A stretch of DNA of 64,000 nucleotides from contig CM041196.1 of the NCBI GenBank assembly GCA_023078555.1, forward strand, positions 9,504,985-9,568,984, given 5' to 3'. This document shows, one piece after another, positions 19,596-30,863 of the stretch (positions are counted from its first letter, which is position 1; the number at the start of each line of letters is the position of its first letter). Below the pieces are notes generated by a model, which was not told where the DNA came from, made no database searches, and was given only the letters and a program-made list of their open reading frames with translations. The DNA is from Ulva prolifera (lineage: Eukaryota > Chlorophyta > Ulvophyceae > Ulvales > Ulvaceae). Position numbers and translations under genes: made by a program.

Positions 19596-22499
19596 ATGTC
19601 CAACCTGCAGTTCACGTTCCTCCGCGCGGCGCCCGTCGTCATCGAGAAAGAAGTTGTAGATGACGCAGACAACGGAGCAGGGATGCTTGACGTGCTGGTC
19701 AGCAACGTGTGGAGCAGAGGTGCCGGCGTCGACGGGTTGACTTTGACGTCAACCGTCGACAAAGACAGCTCCGTTGATATCGACAGTGTCGAGAAACTGA
19801 TGACGTGCGTAAGGTACTTCTTCAGGAAAGGCACTATCGCTGGACTGCTGAAGCCGCCCGTGCTGGTGAAGGCGCTGGGCAAGGGCAGAGGGAGCGTGGG
19901 ACAAGCGTCGGCAGCAGTCGGCACTGCACACTCCACAGCTACGGCCTTGACTGCGGACCCGGAAGCTGACAGGCGGTGGGAAACGATGAAGGATGCGGTG
20001 ATGATGTGGACGGAAGGGATGAGATCCAAGGTGGCGGGAATGGCCGATGCCCACACGCAAGGCAAGAAGGTGCAGGGACTAGTGAACCTGGCCCTCCCAG
20101 ACGACGAGAAGGTGTGGGTCGGGAGTATTCTAACGAAAACACGGGCGGACGCACTCGGCAAAGCTGCACATGGGGTACGGCTGCTGTCTCCGACTAACAA
20201 CGTGATTGCAAACTGGGGTCCACTACCACCCCGTCAGGCCCACGGGATCCCATGCCACCGACTGTCAGTGTTGTGTCTTGGCGCGTCAGAGTCGCCATTC
20301 GCGGTCAGTATGCAGTGACGGGTATCGTGTACAGGTCGGCAGAACAGGTGAAGCGTACAAAGCTGCGACTAATATCAATCATGCTTTCTACCGCCAGCAC
20401 GCCCATTTGAACGCCGTGACCAAAGAGTGTGCCTCTGCTGATGCTCGGGTTATGCCGTGCCTGTTGCCGTGCCCATGCCGTACCTGCTGCCGTGTGTAAC
20501 GACTGTGAAGTCAAGAGACATAGAAGAAGAGATCTGTCGTCTACCCTTTAAGGTTCAGCTGCTTATATACTATGAGATCTGTCGTCTACCCTTTAAGGTC
20601 CAGCTGCTTATATACTATAAGACAGCCTGTGTACGACACCTGCCACAGTGTGCTGAGCTCAGCCCACTGTTCCCCGTACTGTGACGTATCGTCACACCGT
20701 GCCCAACGGTGGCGGAGAAGGGAAGCACACAGTATCCGCCCAAACGGAGGTGACCCGATGTGCAGGAAGTATGCGAGACGGGCGTGGGACCATAACACGG
20801 GCCTGCGGAGGAATCCCAGCGCCCGCGAGCAGAGGAAGCTGCTCGCGGCAATGAATGTGTTCCAGAACACCAAGGCATGTCCTCCACCTTGGTCAGAGTT
20901 GGAGTGGCCATTCGCCGAATGGCCACCCCAGCGCGTCCTGCGTTGTGTTGCACTGCACGCGCCCGGAGTGGCCATTCGCCGAATGGCCACTCCAGCGCGT
21001 CATGCATTGTGTTGCACTGCACGCGCCCGGAGTGGCCATTCGCCGAATGGCCACTCCAGCGCGTCATGCATTGTGTTGCACTGCACGCGCCCGGAGTGGC
21101 CATTCGCCGAATGGCCACTCCAGCCTGTCATGCATTGTGTTGCACTGCACGCGCCCGGAGTGGCCATTCGGCGAATGGCCACTCCAGCGCGTCATGCATT
21201 GTGTTGCACTGCACGCGCCCGGAGTGGCCATTCGCCGAATGGCCACTCCAGCGCGTCATGCATTGTGTTGCACTGCACGCGCCCGGAGTGGCCATTCGCC
21301 GAATGGCCACTCCAGCGCGTCATGCATTGTGTTGCACTGCACGCGCCCGGAGTGGCCATTCGCCGAATGGCCACTCCAGCGCGGCGCGGCCTGCTTGAAT
21401 CCGCACTTGCATGGCCACTGACCTGCCATTCGGCGACTGTGTTCCAACCAATGTGGTTCGTGCGCAGTTCACCGTGAGAGGAGACCGCTTCCCTATCGAT
21501 AGCGAACCCATGAAAACCCCCGAGGCCTGGGCTATGGAGGACGGTGAGTATGTGTGCGAAGGAATCGCCAAGGTTGCTGCGGCCCGGCGCGCCCTCGAAG
21601 GGACCGCTGACTCTCCCGTCCAACGGGGCAAGAGACAAAGGAAGACCGAGAAGGTACAATCTCACCACACGCTGTACTGCCCGCCTGAGGTTGACCATTA
21701 AGTGGTACCGGGATTGTACGGACGCCTGTGTGAGCGGCATGTGCCATCATTCGAGGCAGCCATGCGTGTACAGGCTCCTACCGCATCGAAGTCAGGAAGA
21801 CGGGGCACTCATTCCAACAGCGGACGGCGCACAATGCTCGCTGACTTTTCTCCCCGGCGGCCAGGGCGAGATCCAAGGGCAGACCGCACTGCTGATAAGG
21901 ACAGTGAGCACCAGCCGGACGTGGAAGAGGTGGGTCACGATCAGATGGGTGAAGAGGAAGAGCCTGATTCTCCCCAGCGGGCAGACGATCGATGCGAGTC
22001 CCCGGAGATGGAGTTACAAGCCGCAGCGCCGGTACGTCCTCTTATGATTTGTGCCAATTGACGCCTAGTCCGATTGTACTTGCCCCACCCATCATCAGAC
22101 CAGGTGTAAGAGCGCCTGTACATTGCAGAAGTCCAACAAAGCTCTTGAGAAGCGAAAGGCCAAGGCAGAGAAGGAGGCCGCCCTACAAGCGCGCAGGGAT
22201 ATTCGGAAAAAGATAGAGGATTGCGAGGCTAAGCTGGCAAGGCATCAGCCCAAGAGCAAGGGTGCGAGTGTGCAGAAATTAAAACAGCAGGTTGCTGTAT
22301 TGACGGTATGTCACTACCCCGATACACTTGAACTAACATGTGACACCAATGCCTGCAATTGTAGCACTGTTTGTGTGACAGTCGCTCAGACCACGAATGC
22401 ATTAGAGCCGTGCACTCATGCAGCTGGTATTGCATGCAGGCCGAGTTGTCAAAGGTGCAAGACTCCTTAATTGACGACTTCCCGGACGAGGACGAGTAG
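19596..22499 (+). CDS. CACTA element A second gene, function unknown
   Basis: Exon 1 (19596-about 20180) starts MSNLQFTFLRAAPVV and contains an acidic stretch, GMLDVLVSNVWSRG and FFRKGTIAGLLKPPVLV. Element B encodes the same pattern (GMLDVLARSIWRRG, FYFQKGKIAGGIEPPVLV). Later blocks: about 20332-20445 (GRTGEAYKAATNINHAF); about 20775-20910 (RRAWDHNTGLRRNPSA); after the hairpin array, 21411-21650 (EAWAMEDGEYVCEG); about 21830-22040 (acidic, ending EMELQAAAPV); and 22130-22310, a Lys/Glu-rich coiled coil (ALEKRKAKAEKEAALQARRD). A short acidic last exon stops at 22497-22499. I recognise no known domain. By position it corresponds to the non-catalytic partner (TNPA-like) of CACTA elements, but that is inference. 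The reading frames before and after the array differ, so the array is either spliced out or has broken the gene. Confidence 0.6.
20901..21380. repeat. Hairpin tandem array in element A (64-bp unit, 8 copies)
   Basis: Units start at 20901 and recur every 64 bp (20965, 21029, 21093, 21157, 21221, 21285, 21349). Each contains a perfect palindrome, GGAGTGGCCATTCG, one central base, then its complement CGAATGGCCACTCC. A constant linker rich in CATGCATTGTGTTGCACTGC joins the units. The first palindrome has one mismatch (CACCCC). The unit at 21157 has the central base changed from C to G, as if the hairpin had been inverted. The array lies within the second gene. Confidence 0.97.
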
Positions 22500-23324
22500 A
22501 CATGCCAGTGCATTGTATGGTTGTATTTGGGCCACCTCAGGACCATCTTGCAGCCTGTACGTAGACATAGGTCCTTTGCCCGGTCCTGTCCGCGGAATGT
22601 CAGGGAGTCTGTCCTGAGGAAATGTGTGGGAGTGTGAGCTATGTATGAATCTAGCGATGAACAAGGAAAGCACGCGCCATGTAAGCACCTACAGCATATG
22701 AATGCAGGCATATTGCCAACTGCAGCCCCGTGTTCACGTGCCTCATAACAAAGAAAACAACCACATCATGCTTCCACAAAACCGCGATCCTTCCTGCACT
22801 CCGCTTACATGTGCACGACCAAGTCTGATCCGGTAATAACGCCCATGACGCCCATGACGCCCATGACGTCAGGCATTGCGTGTCCACAAGTGCACACTCC
22901 TCGAAACCATACGTGAGTTTATCTCAAGCCAGACGGATACATGTACGTCAAGAGGTCACCAATCCTACGGCCCAGCCTGTATTTCCCGCATCCCCGAGGC
23001 GGACGCCATACGGATCCGAGACGGATCCGAAATTTAGTGCACGCGTCCGTAGGCCCTCCGTCGGACGCACAACGGAACCGTCTTTTCTTCCGTACATCCT
23101 CCGGTTGGGCTCCGAAGGCAGGCTAGTAACAAAAGGCGTTGCCCTGGGGCGTACCGGACGGGAATCGGAAAATCCTACCTGCCTCTGCCCCACCTCCGCC
23201 ACAAGTCTCCGATACTCCTAGCAACCTACGTCCGCCCTCCACCGATTCTCCGAAGGCTCTCCAACTGCCCCTCCGCACACACTACGTCAGCTCTCCGATT
23301 CACCGTGTCGCCATTCTTCTAGTG
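22268..23324 (+). repeat. Right-terminal region of element A (copy of 1-1057)
   Basis: It covers the final exons of the second gene and an 825-bp non-coding tail. The tail has a short direct repeat (ACGCCCATG three times, about 22839-22867), a candidate TGTAA polyadenylation word at about 22680, and many TCCGA/TCCGG words from about 22980 to 23250, which resemble the subterminal binding repeats of CACTA elements. It ends TTCTAGTG at 23324. Confidence 0.9.
23309..23324 (-). repeat. CACTA terminal inverted repeat, right end of element A
   Basis: Identical to 1042-1057. The next base, 23325, is already inside the coding region of the element B transposase. Confidence 0.8.
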
Positions 23325-26300
23325 CCGGACCTTGCGCCGTGTTGACCGACGGCGTTTCTCTGAGGCCACGGCCTCTTGCAACGTGCGCATGGCCGCCTCT
23401 GCCGTCTCGCTGCTGTGAAGCAGCCTCATACATGTGCGCCGCAGCAGCTCATCGTTGACATACACTTTCTCTGGTGATTTGGTGGAACGATATTTGATCA
23501 GCCGTTTAAGTAGCTGCACCATGCGTTCGATCCAGAACTCTAGACAGAAGAACGCAGGCCCACAGCATCTCACCTGGTCCGGTAGGTGCCAGGCTGCAAT
23601 ATGAAGCTTGAAGGTGCAGATCACCTCCCCCCCAAAGAGATCTTCTGCCATCGCGCCGTACTTCATCAACGCGTCTTGAGCTGCTTTGATCCGGGGTGCG
23701 GTATGCTGGAGCTCCTCGTACCGCAGGAAATACAGGGTGCCTGCTCGGAGGTGCGTCCACATCTCCTCGAACACCAGCCGAACATCCTCCTGCTCGGGCT
23801 CCCAATGGAGGTCGTGCAGCAAGTACAAGGAGAACGTCTCTGTGAACGCAAGCCAGTCCTCCATGAGCCACCGAGACCGGTGCCTGCAGCAGTGCAAACT
23901 TGAAGCGAGCCACCTGCTGGCCTCCACAAGCTGTAAGGTTCACGACACGTGTGCATGGGACAGCTGCCAGCAGTAACCTGTGTCCGCTGCCGTATTGTGG
24001 GGGGCCGCGGAACCGCACTTGGTGATGTCGGTGTACACTTTCTTGAACAGATAGGTGTGCATGATGTGGGACGCGCGGGCAGCAATCTGGGCCACCACCT
24101 CTTTAGGCAGCTGATACAACCGCCTGGGGCCTGCAGGGCGGGCTTTCTTACGCCTCTTCGAACTCGGCAGCCACTGATTCCAGAAGTCCATGAGGAGGCC
24201 AAGGAGGAACACGTGCGCGACACCGTAGCGGAAGAAGTGGCATGGACTGCAGAAACAACCTCCTTCACGGTGTATGCATGGGTCCAGATGACGGTACTGC
24301 AGCTGTCCTGTGGTAGGGGTGCGCACTTGAAGTATGAGAGGGTGCTGAACAGGGAAGACCCTTTAACCCCCAGGCGGATGTGCTCCTTCTTCGCAAGTTT
24401 CTGCCGTTCCAGCAAGGTGTCTTTGTCAGTGTAGCGGTCCAACGTGGGGCTGGTGGTCTGCATGCAAGCCTCCTGGTGGGCGGATCGGCAGAACATCGAC
24501 CATGCATGCAGGCACATGGGCCGCATGACAGAGGAAAGATTCATATACAAGGGTACCCGCACCTGATCAGTCAACTGGTCTGCTGTGTGGCCGCGAGCGC
24601 ACATCTCTGAAGCAGAGTACTTCAGCCGGCAGTCCTTTGCCAGGGTCGCCGGGTCGATGGTGGTAACCTCGGACCACTTCGTGCGGGGGGGGGGGGGGCC
24701 CGGGGTCTGGTTCCAGACTGCCGGGCACCATCCTTGGCACCGCCCCCGCGGCAATGTCGGCCTCTTGCGCCGCTGTGAGGGGCTTTCCTTGATCAGGCCC
24801 CGCAGCGTGAACCGGCTGAGGCTGGATGACCGGGCCGTGGAACCCAAGCCAGCTGCACGGCGGATGTCTCATAAGGATAGTAGGGAGCCCCCAAGCCATG
24901 TCGGAGGGGGTGGCGGAGGCGGGCTTGGCCGGGATGCCAGGGGTAAGCAGTGGTGGTCAGAGGCAGCATGGCGACAGCACGGCAACTGGAGCCAACATAC
25001 CGTACTGTGTTGGCTGCGAACACCCAGACGCCGTTCTGGGCGCAACGGTAGCACGCCCTCTTGCCGCCGTGCCCGATGCTGTTGGTCAACTTCTGCATCC
25101 ATGGAATGTCGCCCTCCACACAGCAGAGCACAGGCCAGATGCGCAGAACTGTTCCGTCGGGCATCTCGACTTTGAAAGCCTCGATCCCGTCCTCCCCCTT
25201 CCTGGCTGCATCGTAGGGGGTTCATAGTCAAACACTGCCACATCACGCACTGGCCGGACATGAGTGTGCGTTGGGAACACACTCGCCAGACTGACACGTA
25301 CCTGGATCATGCTTCTTGAAGAACTCGAGTACCTGTGCAAGGATGCTGTCCATGTTCGTGGGTTCAGTTGGACCCTCGACCACCCCCAGGGGAATCCAGG
25401 CATCATTGCAATGAGACAGATGAGGGGGGAGGTCCAGCAGGCGGATGCCCCAGATTGTGGTCCCGTGTTGCTTGTTCACGTACAGTTGGGCGCCGTCACC
25501 CCCTGCAAGCGGGCTCAGTGTCCGGGAGAGGCTACTGCAGGCCCCACTAGTGTACTGGACCCAGACGATATCAATGGCCTGGCTACTGAGTGATGATGAC
25601 GCAGGATAGGTCGAACTCAAGGGGAGCGCACCCAAGCTGAAAAGCAGTGCAATCTCGTCCGGGTCAGCCTTGTCGAAAATCCCCCCGCACTTGGCGTTCA
25701 GGGCACGTCCGGCAGGGGACTTCCAGAAACCGGCGGGATCCTGTAGGGCGTGCACTCGGTGAGCACGAACCGCGGCATGGACGCCGGGTTGCAGAATCAG
25801 GTCTTTCAGCGATGAGGCCTCCCCAAAGTAAAAGACACTCCGGCAAGGTGCACCCTTGCCTGCCAGGTCCACCTCGAAACGCTTCTGGGTGCACCCTGGG
25901 GTGTTGCAGACGTCGTCCAAGTGGTGGGTATGATCACACGGCTTTATACCTGGGAAGAGAGTCCAGCACTGTGGGCACACGTGCCGGGTAACCGAGGAGA
26001 CATCTGGTACCGCCAGGATAGCCTTGACCAGGTGGAAGGATGGGGGGAACATATTCCCATCTGGTAAGAGTAGATAATGCACAAAACGACACCACATGTC
26101 CACCACAACATCACTCATCCGGAACATGCTTTTCAGGCTGGCGATCCACATTGATACAGTCAACACTGTGAGACGGCAGGTGTCGGAGACCGGATCCATC
26201 CGTCTCTGATGCCACCATGCGGCAGTCCCCTTCACGGCTGCAGCCTCGGCTGCGACCTGTGGACCCTCGCGGCCGTCGAGGGAGTCGCTCTGCACATAGT

Positions 26301-26911
26301 CACCAGCCATTGACACCGAGAGGGAGCAGGGGGTGGGTGCCCAGCATAAGAGCAACTCGGAAAATCAGGCTGCGTCGGGAGACACCGAGAGGACAAACCT
26401 CGGTGGAGTCTATGTCCCAGTCATCTCCCGACAGGCTGGAGAGGACACTGCTGGCGTCGTCGTAAAGGCTGTCCGCATCGTCGTCTCCGTAGTCTTCTTC
26501 GGATACGTCGGAGCCCTCAGGGACCTGGCCACATGACACCAATCACGATCACCAGATAGTCAGCACTCGGAGATCAGACGAGGTGTTCAGGGACAGGCAC
26601 ACCTCGATGAGGACCTCGTCGACTCGACCGAGGTCGACATCACCCGGAGGCTGGTTGCCCGCCACTTGCTGGCTGCCTGTGTCATCGCCAGTGCCATCGT
26701 CACGAGTTTGAGCGCGCCCCGCGGGGCAGGCGCGGGGGTGCTTCTGGGCGGTTAGAAGCCTGTCAAACGGTTTACTACATTTAGTGCACTGGTATAGTAA
26801 CTTGAGGTCCCCATCACGAAGCGGAGGATCAAGGCGCAGAATGCCAACTTCTGCAAGGTCGTCGTCGATGTCGACAGCACGCTTACGCCTACGCGGAGCC
26901 ATTCTCGGCAC
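23325..26911 (-). pseudogene. CACTA element B transposase, C-terminus truncated
   Basis: Read from ATG 26911. Exon 1 (to about 26560) has the finger YQCTKCSKPFDRLLTAQKH, C-x2-C-x12-H-x3-C. An acidic linker follows (about 26500-26400), then the core: HYLLLPDGNMFPPSFHLVKA, HVCPQCWTLFPG, GDGAQLYVNKQHGTTIWG and WIPLGVVEGPTEPTN (26290-25310), then VLCCVEGDIPWMQKLTNSIG and CYRCAQNGVW (about 25145-25030), LGVKGSSLFSTLSYFK (about 24370), GVAHVFLLGLLMDFWNQWL (about 24225-24165), and the helix-rich segment with HLPDQVRCCGPAFFCLEFW (about 23590-23530). The frame runs EKRRRSTRRK and then into the right end of element A at 23324. In element A about 250 further codons follow this point, so B lacks the C-terminal domain and is probably inactive. 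Confidence 0.8.
24681..24698. repeat. Poly-G run within element B
   Basis: A run of about 11 G residues, interrupted and followed by CCCGGGG, lies in the transposase gene of B. Such runs are prone to length error and may shift the apparent frame here. Confidence 0.5.
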
Positions 26912-27234
26912 ATTAAACGTCGATAAACTCTGCCTGGATGAATGGAAAGACGTCGCGGCAAGCGAGCGGCGTGGTATGAACGAGGATCAGGCGTAGTGCA
27001 AGCGTACTCGGGGACGAGTTGAGTGGCGGGGGATATCATGCGTGAGGATGTAACGAGGGAGTGTCCCTGTGGCCAATGGCAGGGCACCAACACGGCACTG
27101 TGTTTTCAAAATCTTGGATATCAGCACCGACGGATAGGCATTGCCAAGTACCAAAGAAGTTGGAGTTACTGTATACGCATTGGCTGCTAAGTGCTTGTTT
27201 AGTTCCGGTCCTCTCTGTTGTGTACGCGTCGCGA
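26912..27234. promoter_or_regulatory. Divergent promoter region of element B
   Basis: This 323-bp gap lies between the outward-facing start codons of the transposase and the second gene, matching the layout in element A. No individual promoter motif is claimed. Confidence 0.45.
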
Positions 27235-30200
27235 TGCCGGACAGCCTTCAATTTCAGTTCAAGCGAGAGGCCGCGATCGTCGTCGATAAAGACACTGCGG
27301 ATGACGACTCTGCGAATGGGATGCTGGACGTGCTAGCGAGGAGTATCTGGCGAAGGGGAGGGGGGTCGGACGGCATGACACTGTCGTCGGCCAACGACGA
27401 GGACGCCACCTTGGACCTCGACAGCGTGGAGTTCCTGAAGAGATGTATTTCATTCTACTTCCAGAAGGGGAAGATCGCTGGCGGCATCGAGCCCCCGGTG
27501 TTGGTCCAGCCCATCAACCTGCGGAAGAATCGAGGCTCCGCTCCAGGGGCGTCGGCACGCACAGCGGGCTCCACTGCTACCGCTGCGACGTGCGACAGCG
27601 ATCACGTGTGGGAGGTACTACAATCGGGAGTTCTGATGTGGACTGACAAGCTGTCGGCGATCCTGGGCCAGATGAGGGACGAGGACAAGGCGTCTCCGCT
27701 GATGCAGGCGCTGCTGAAGGACACCGGCGACCCAAAGCTGCGTATGTATGAAGGAAGTATGCTGATGCATCAGCACGTTTGTGCGATCGCAGCGGCAGCA
27801 GCGGGGGTACGCTTGTGCTATGCCTGCTAACAACTTGACTCTGTATCGCCGGCCTGACATGCTGGGGCGGTTGCCATACGGTAGTGTGAAGATTACGGTG
27901 GATTGGGATGGTTTCGTGTTGTGTTGTATGGCTGAGCGTGTAGTGTGAATGACCCAGTTGTTGTTTTCATGCTGGAAGTGGTCGCCACGGACTGTGCTCC
28001 GCGGGAGGCAATGGCCACCACAGTACATCGATGACGACCAGACTTGATTGACTTATGCAGGCGGGCAAAGAGGGGACGGCGTACACGGCTGCGAGGAACA
28101 TAGCAGCCGCATTTCGGAGCCAGAAAGCCATGTTGAGGGACGTGAAGTACCAGTGCGTTTCCTCTTGCGCATGCGACATCACTACTGTGCATCACGACTG
28201 CGTCAGGATGCACATGTTCGGCCGTAATCGGTGGTCATCCTGTGTTCGTGTAAGCACACACGCACAGTCGTGATCATCCTGTTCTTGCAGCGGTTTCCCT
28301 CGACGAGCATTTGATCACAACAAGAAGTTGCGGCGGAGCGAGCGAGACCGCAAGGACCCGAGAGTGACCGCGGCAGTGAAGGACGTGGAGGAAGAACAGG
28401 CGCGTGCGTCTTGCTCCCGGATCGTGACGTACATGCAGGACTGCTCGGAATGGATGGTGGCCCACCAACCATTCCGAGGCGCGTTAATAGTGACGGGCAT
28501 GCATGCCCGAATGGATGGTGGCCCACCAACCATTCCGAGGCGCGTTAATAGTGACATGCATGCATGCCCGAATGGATGGTGGCCCACCAACCATTCCGAG
28601 GCGCGTTAATAGTGACATGCATGCATGCCCGAATGGCCGGTGGCCCACCAACCATTCGGGGCCCGTGGATAGTGAGATGCCTGAATGCCCGAATGGTTGG
28701 TGGCCCACCAACCATTCCGAGGCGCGTTAATAGTGACATGCATGCATGCCCGAATGGCTGGTGGCCCACCAACCATTCGGGGCCCGTGGATAGTGAGATG
28801 CCTGAATGCCCGAATGGTTGGTGGGCCACCAACCATTCCGAGGCGCGTTAATAGTGACATGCATGCATGCCCGAATGGCTGGTGGCCCACCAACCATTCG
28901 GGGCCCGTGGATAGTGAGATGCCTGAATGCCCGAATGGTTGGTGGGCCACCAACCATTCCGAGGCGCGTTAATAGTAACATGCATGCATGCCCGAATGGC
29001 TGGTGGCCCACCAACCATTCGGGGCCCGTGGATAGTGAGATGCCTGAATGCCCGAATGGTTGGTGGCCCACCAACCATTCCGAGGCGCGTTAATAGTGAC
29101 ATGCATGCATGCCCGAATGACTGGTGGCCCACCAACCATTCGGGGCCCGTGGATAGTGAGATGCCTGAATGCCCGAATGGTTGGTGGGCCACCAACCATT
29201 CCGAGGCGCGTTAATAGTGACATGCATGCATGCCCGAATGGCTGGTGGCCCACCAACCATTCGGGGCCCGTGGATAGTGAGATGCAGGCATGCCCGAATG
29301 GTTGGTGAGCCACCAACCATTCTCGTGCACCGCGCCTGACCCATCTGTCGCGGACGTTTTGCTACTGCACAACGAAGACATTAGGCAACAGCATCCTAGT
29401 GCACGTGACAAGCGCACGCCACTGACACATCACCTATACATGCAGCTGTCCAGAATCGGAACCAGGACTGCTTACGGCGATGGCACGATGAAGTCGGCCG
29501 CGCAGTGGGCACGTGAAGACGGAGTGTACGTGGCTGACAACCACTACTTTAGGGATTTCATCCTGGGTGAGATGAAAAGGGAACAGACAGCGGAATCTCC
29601 GTTGCGTCCCACTCACCGGAGGAGCCAACAGGGTGGACGGGTACGTCTTCGCGGCCACGCTGTACATGACGCAGGGATTTTAAAGCGATGTCAGCCGTGG
29701 AAGTCGCGTCGATACAGAATCGCGACATGCTTTGCTACGCAGGCCGAGACCAGCAACGGCGGGAGACGCGCCCGCAAGAGAGGCAGCGACAGGTCACTCG
29801 CCGATCTCCCCCCTTCACCTCCGGTTCTCAACCGAACACGGAAGGATGTACCTGACAGCGATGACGTAGAACTCGACGTCCTACCCCACCTAGTGGCAGC
29901 CGGCCTGGAAGTTGCGGACGACGAGATGCCAGTGCCCAAGACTCGGCGGAGCGGCCCAACAGAGATGGACATACAGGAGGATGAACCGGTACGCCTTGAT
30001 CTGTACATACCTCCACAAGGTTGACATAAACTGTGCTTTCATAAGCCCAGGCTCATGTACGCGCGTTCATGATGATGCAGTGCGCTTGCTGATGCATCAA
30101 AATCGTATATATGCTGGTCATGTGAGTTTTGTTGTTTCCTTAGGTGCGAGAGATCGTGTGACAGCATCGTTGTTCTGCAGAAGGCAAAGAAAAAAGATAC

Positions 30201-30512
30201 TCATCCAGCTCTGGAGAAGCGCCAGGCAGCGGCCGAAGAAGAGTCTCTCAGGCATGCCCTCGAGGTTCTCAATGAAAGAATAGCCAAGTCTGAGGACGAA
30301 TTAGCGGAGCTGGCATCCGGCCCCGCCCGCAACCGGAAGGGTCCGCAGGCAAAGAAGCTCGATGAATCAATCAAACAGGACAAGGTATGCCACAGTTTAT
30401 CTGAACAAGTATATCTCAATATGTGTGTACTGTCAGCGGTATGACACAGCGGCGGAGCGTGCAGGAGGAGGTCCGGGAGCTTATGCAGACCTTGATTGAG
30501 ATGCTGTCGTGA
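27235..30512 (+). CDS. CACTA element B second gene, function unknown
   Basis: Homologous block by block to the second gene of element A. Exon 1 (27235-about 27820) starts MPDSLQFQFKREAAIVVDKD. The next block is at about 28054-28160 (AGKEGTAYTAARNIAAAF), then about 28293-28450 (RRAFDHNKKLRRSERDRKD) leading into the hairpin array. After the array, 29330-29640 holds MKSAAQWAREDGVYVADN, about 29760-29990 is acidic and ends EMDIQEDEPV, and 30180-30385 is a Lys/Glu-rich coiled coil (ALEKRQAAAEEESLRHALEV). The last short exon contains VQEEVRELMQTLIEMLS, with a stop at 30510-30512. No known domain was recognised. The array contains stop codons in the entering frame, so it must be removed by splicing or it disrupts the gene. 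Confidence 0.6.
28446..29325. repeat. Hairpin tandem array in element B (60/61-bp units, 15 copies)
   Basis: Fifteen units start with GAATGG near 28448, 28509, 28570, 28631, 28691, 28752, 28812, 28873, 28933, 28994, 29054, 29115, 29175, 29236 and 29296. Each carries a near-perfect hairpin: GAATGGTTGGTGG, one central base, then CCACCAACCATTC. From the fourth unit two types alternate (one linker with GAGGCGCGTTAATAGTGACA, one with GGGGCCCGTGGATAGTGAGA), giving a 121-bp higher-order dimer. The central base is C in some units and G in others. Confidence 0.97.
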
Positions 30513-30863
30513 GGTGAAGACTCAGGTTGAAGATGTCTGTCTATTAGTTGTACACCAACGGGGGCTCAGAAGACACTGTCCCTGAACACAGGCGGTCGTG
30601 ACCGAGTGTATGAGTGGGGTATATGACATGTAAGACGTGGCATGACCGCCTGTTCTAGTAGTAGTGTCGTTCCGTATGGACATGCAGAGGTCACAAGGTG
30701 ACGAGATCTCAATGTAAGCAATGTCAATGATTGTTTATGATGGCCTATGCATGACCGCCTGCCTACAAACTCGTGTGAACACAACAACAAAGCTGTCTTG
30801 TTTCGGAACCACGGTGTACATGCTGCTTGTATACATCATGAATATAGTTTCGCGGTTGAACGA

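Larger units (their letters stand above)
14404..23324. mobile_element. CACTA-type transposon, element A
   Basis: It contains a minus-strand TNP2-like transposase (19258-14742), a divergent second gene (19596-22499) and a 3' subterminal region ending in the terminal repeat at 23309-23324. Its last 1057 bp are duplicated at 1-1057 with different flanks, so this family has moved recently. The left terminus was not found and probably lies at or beyond the N. The right end abuts the truncated coding region of element B with no spacer. Confidence 0.8.

Noticed and set aside
20572-21477. Long open frames through the element A hairpin array as a real repetitive protein
   Set aside because: The 64-bp unit lacks stops in several frames on both strands, so the long frames are a by-product of the repeat. 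The frame leaving the array does not match the conserved downstream frame.
14742-26911. Kyakuja-Dileera-Zisupton (KDZ) assignment for elements A and B
   Set aside because: Considered because KDZ elements also have Cys-rich DDE-type transposases in algae, but the CACTA-type termini, subterminal repeats, second gene and TNP2-like order of motifs fit the CACTA superfamily better. A profile search would settle it.
28545-29316. Minus-strand frames of 95-115 codons in the element B array
   Set aside because: They repeat with the array and exist on both strands; they are shadows of the repeat rather than genes.
20901-29325. CRISPR array
   Set aside because: The regularly spaced palindromes look superficially like CRISPR repeats, but the intervening sequence is constant rather than variable, the context is a eukaryotic transposon and no cas genes are present.
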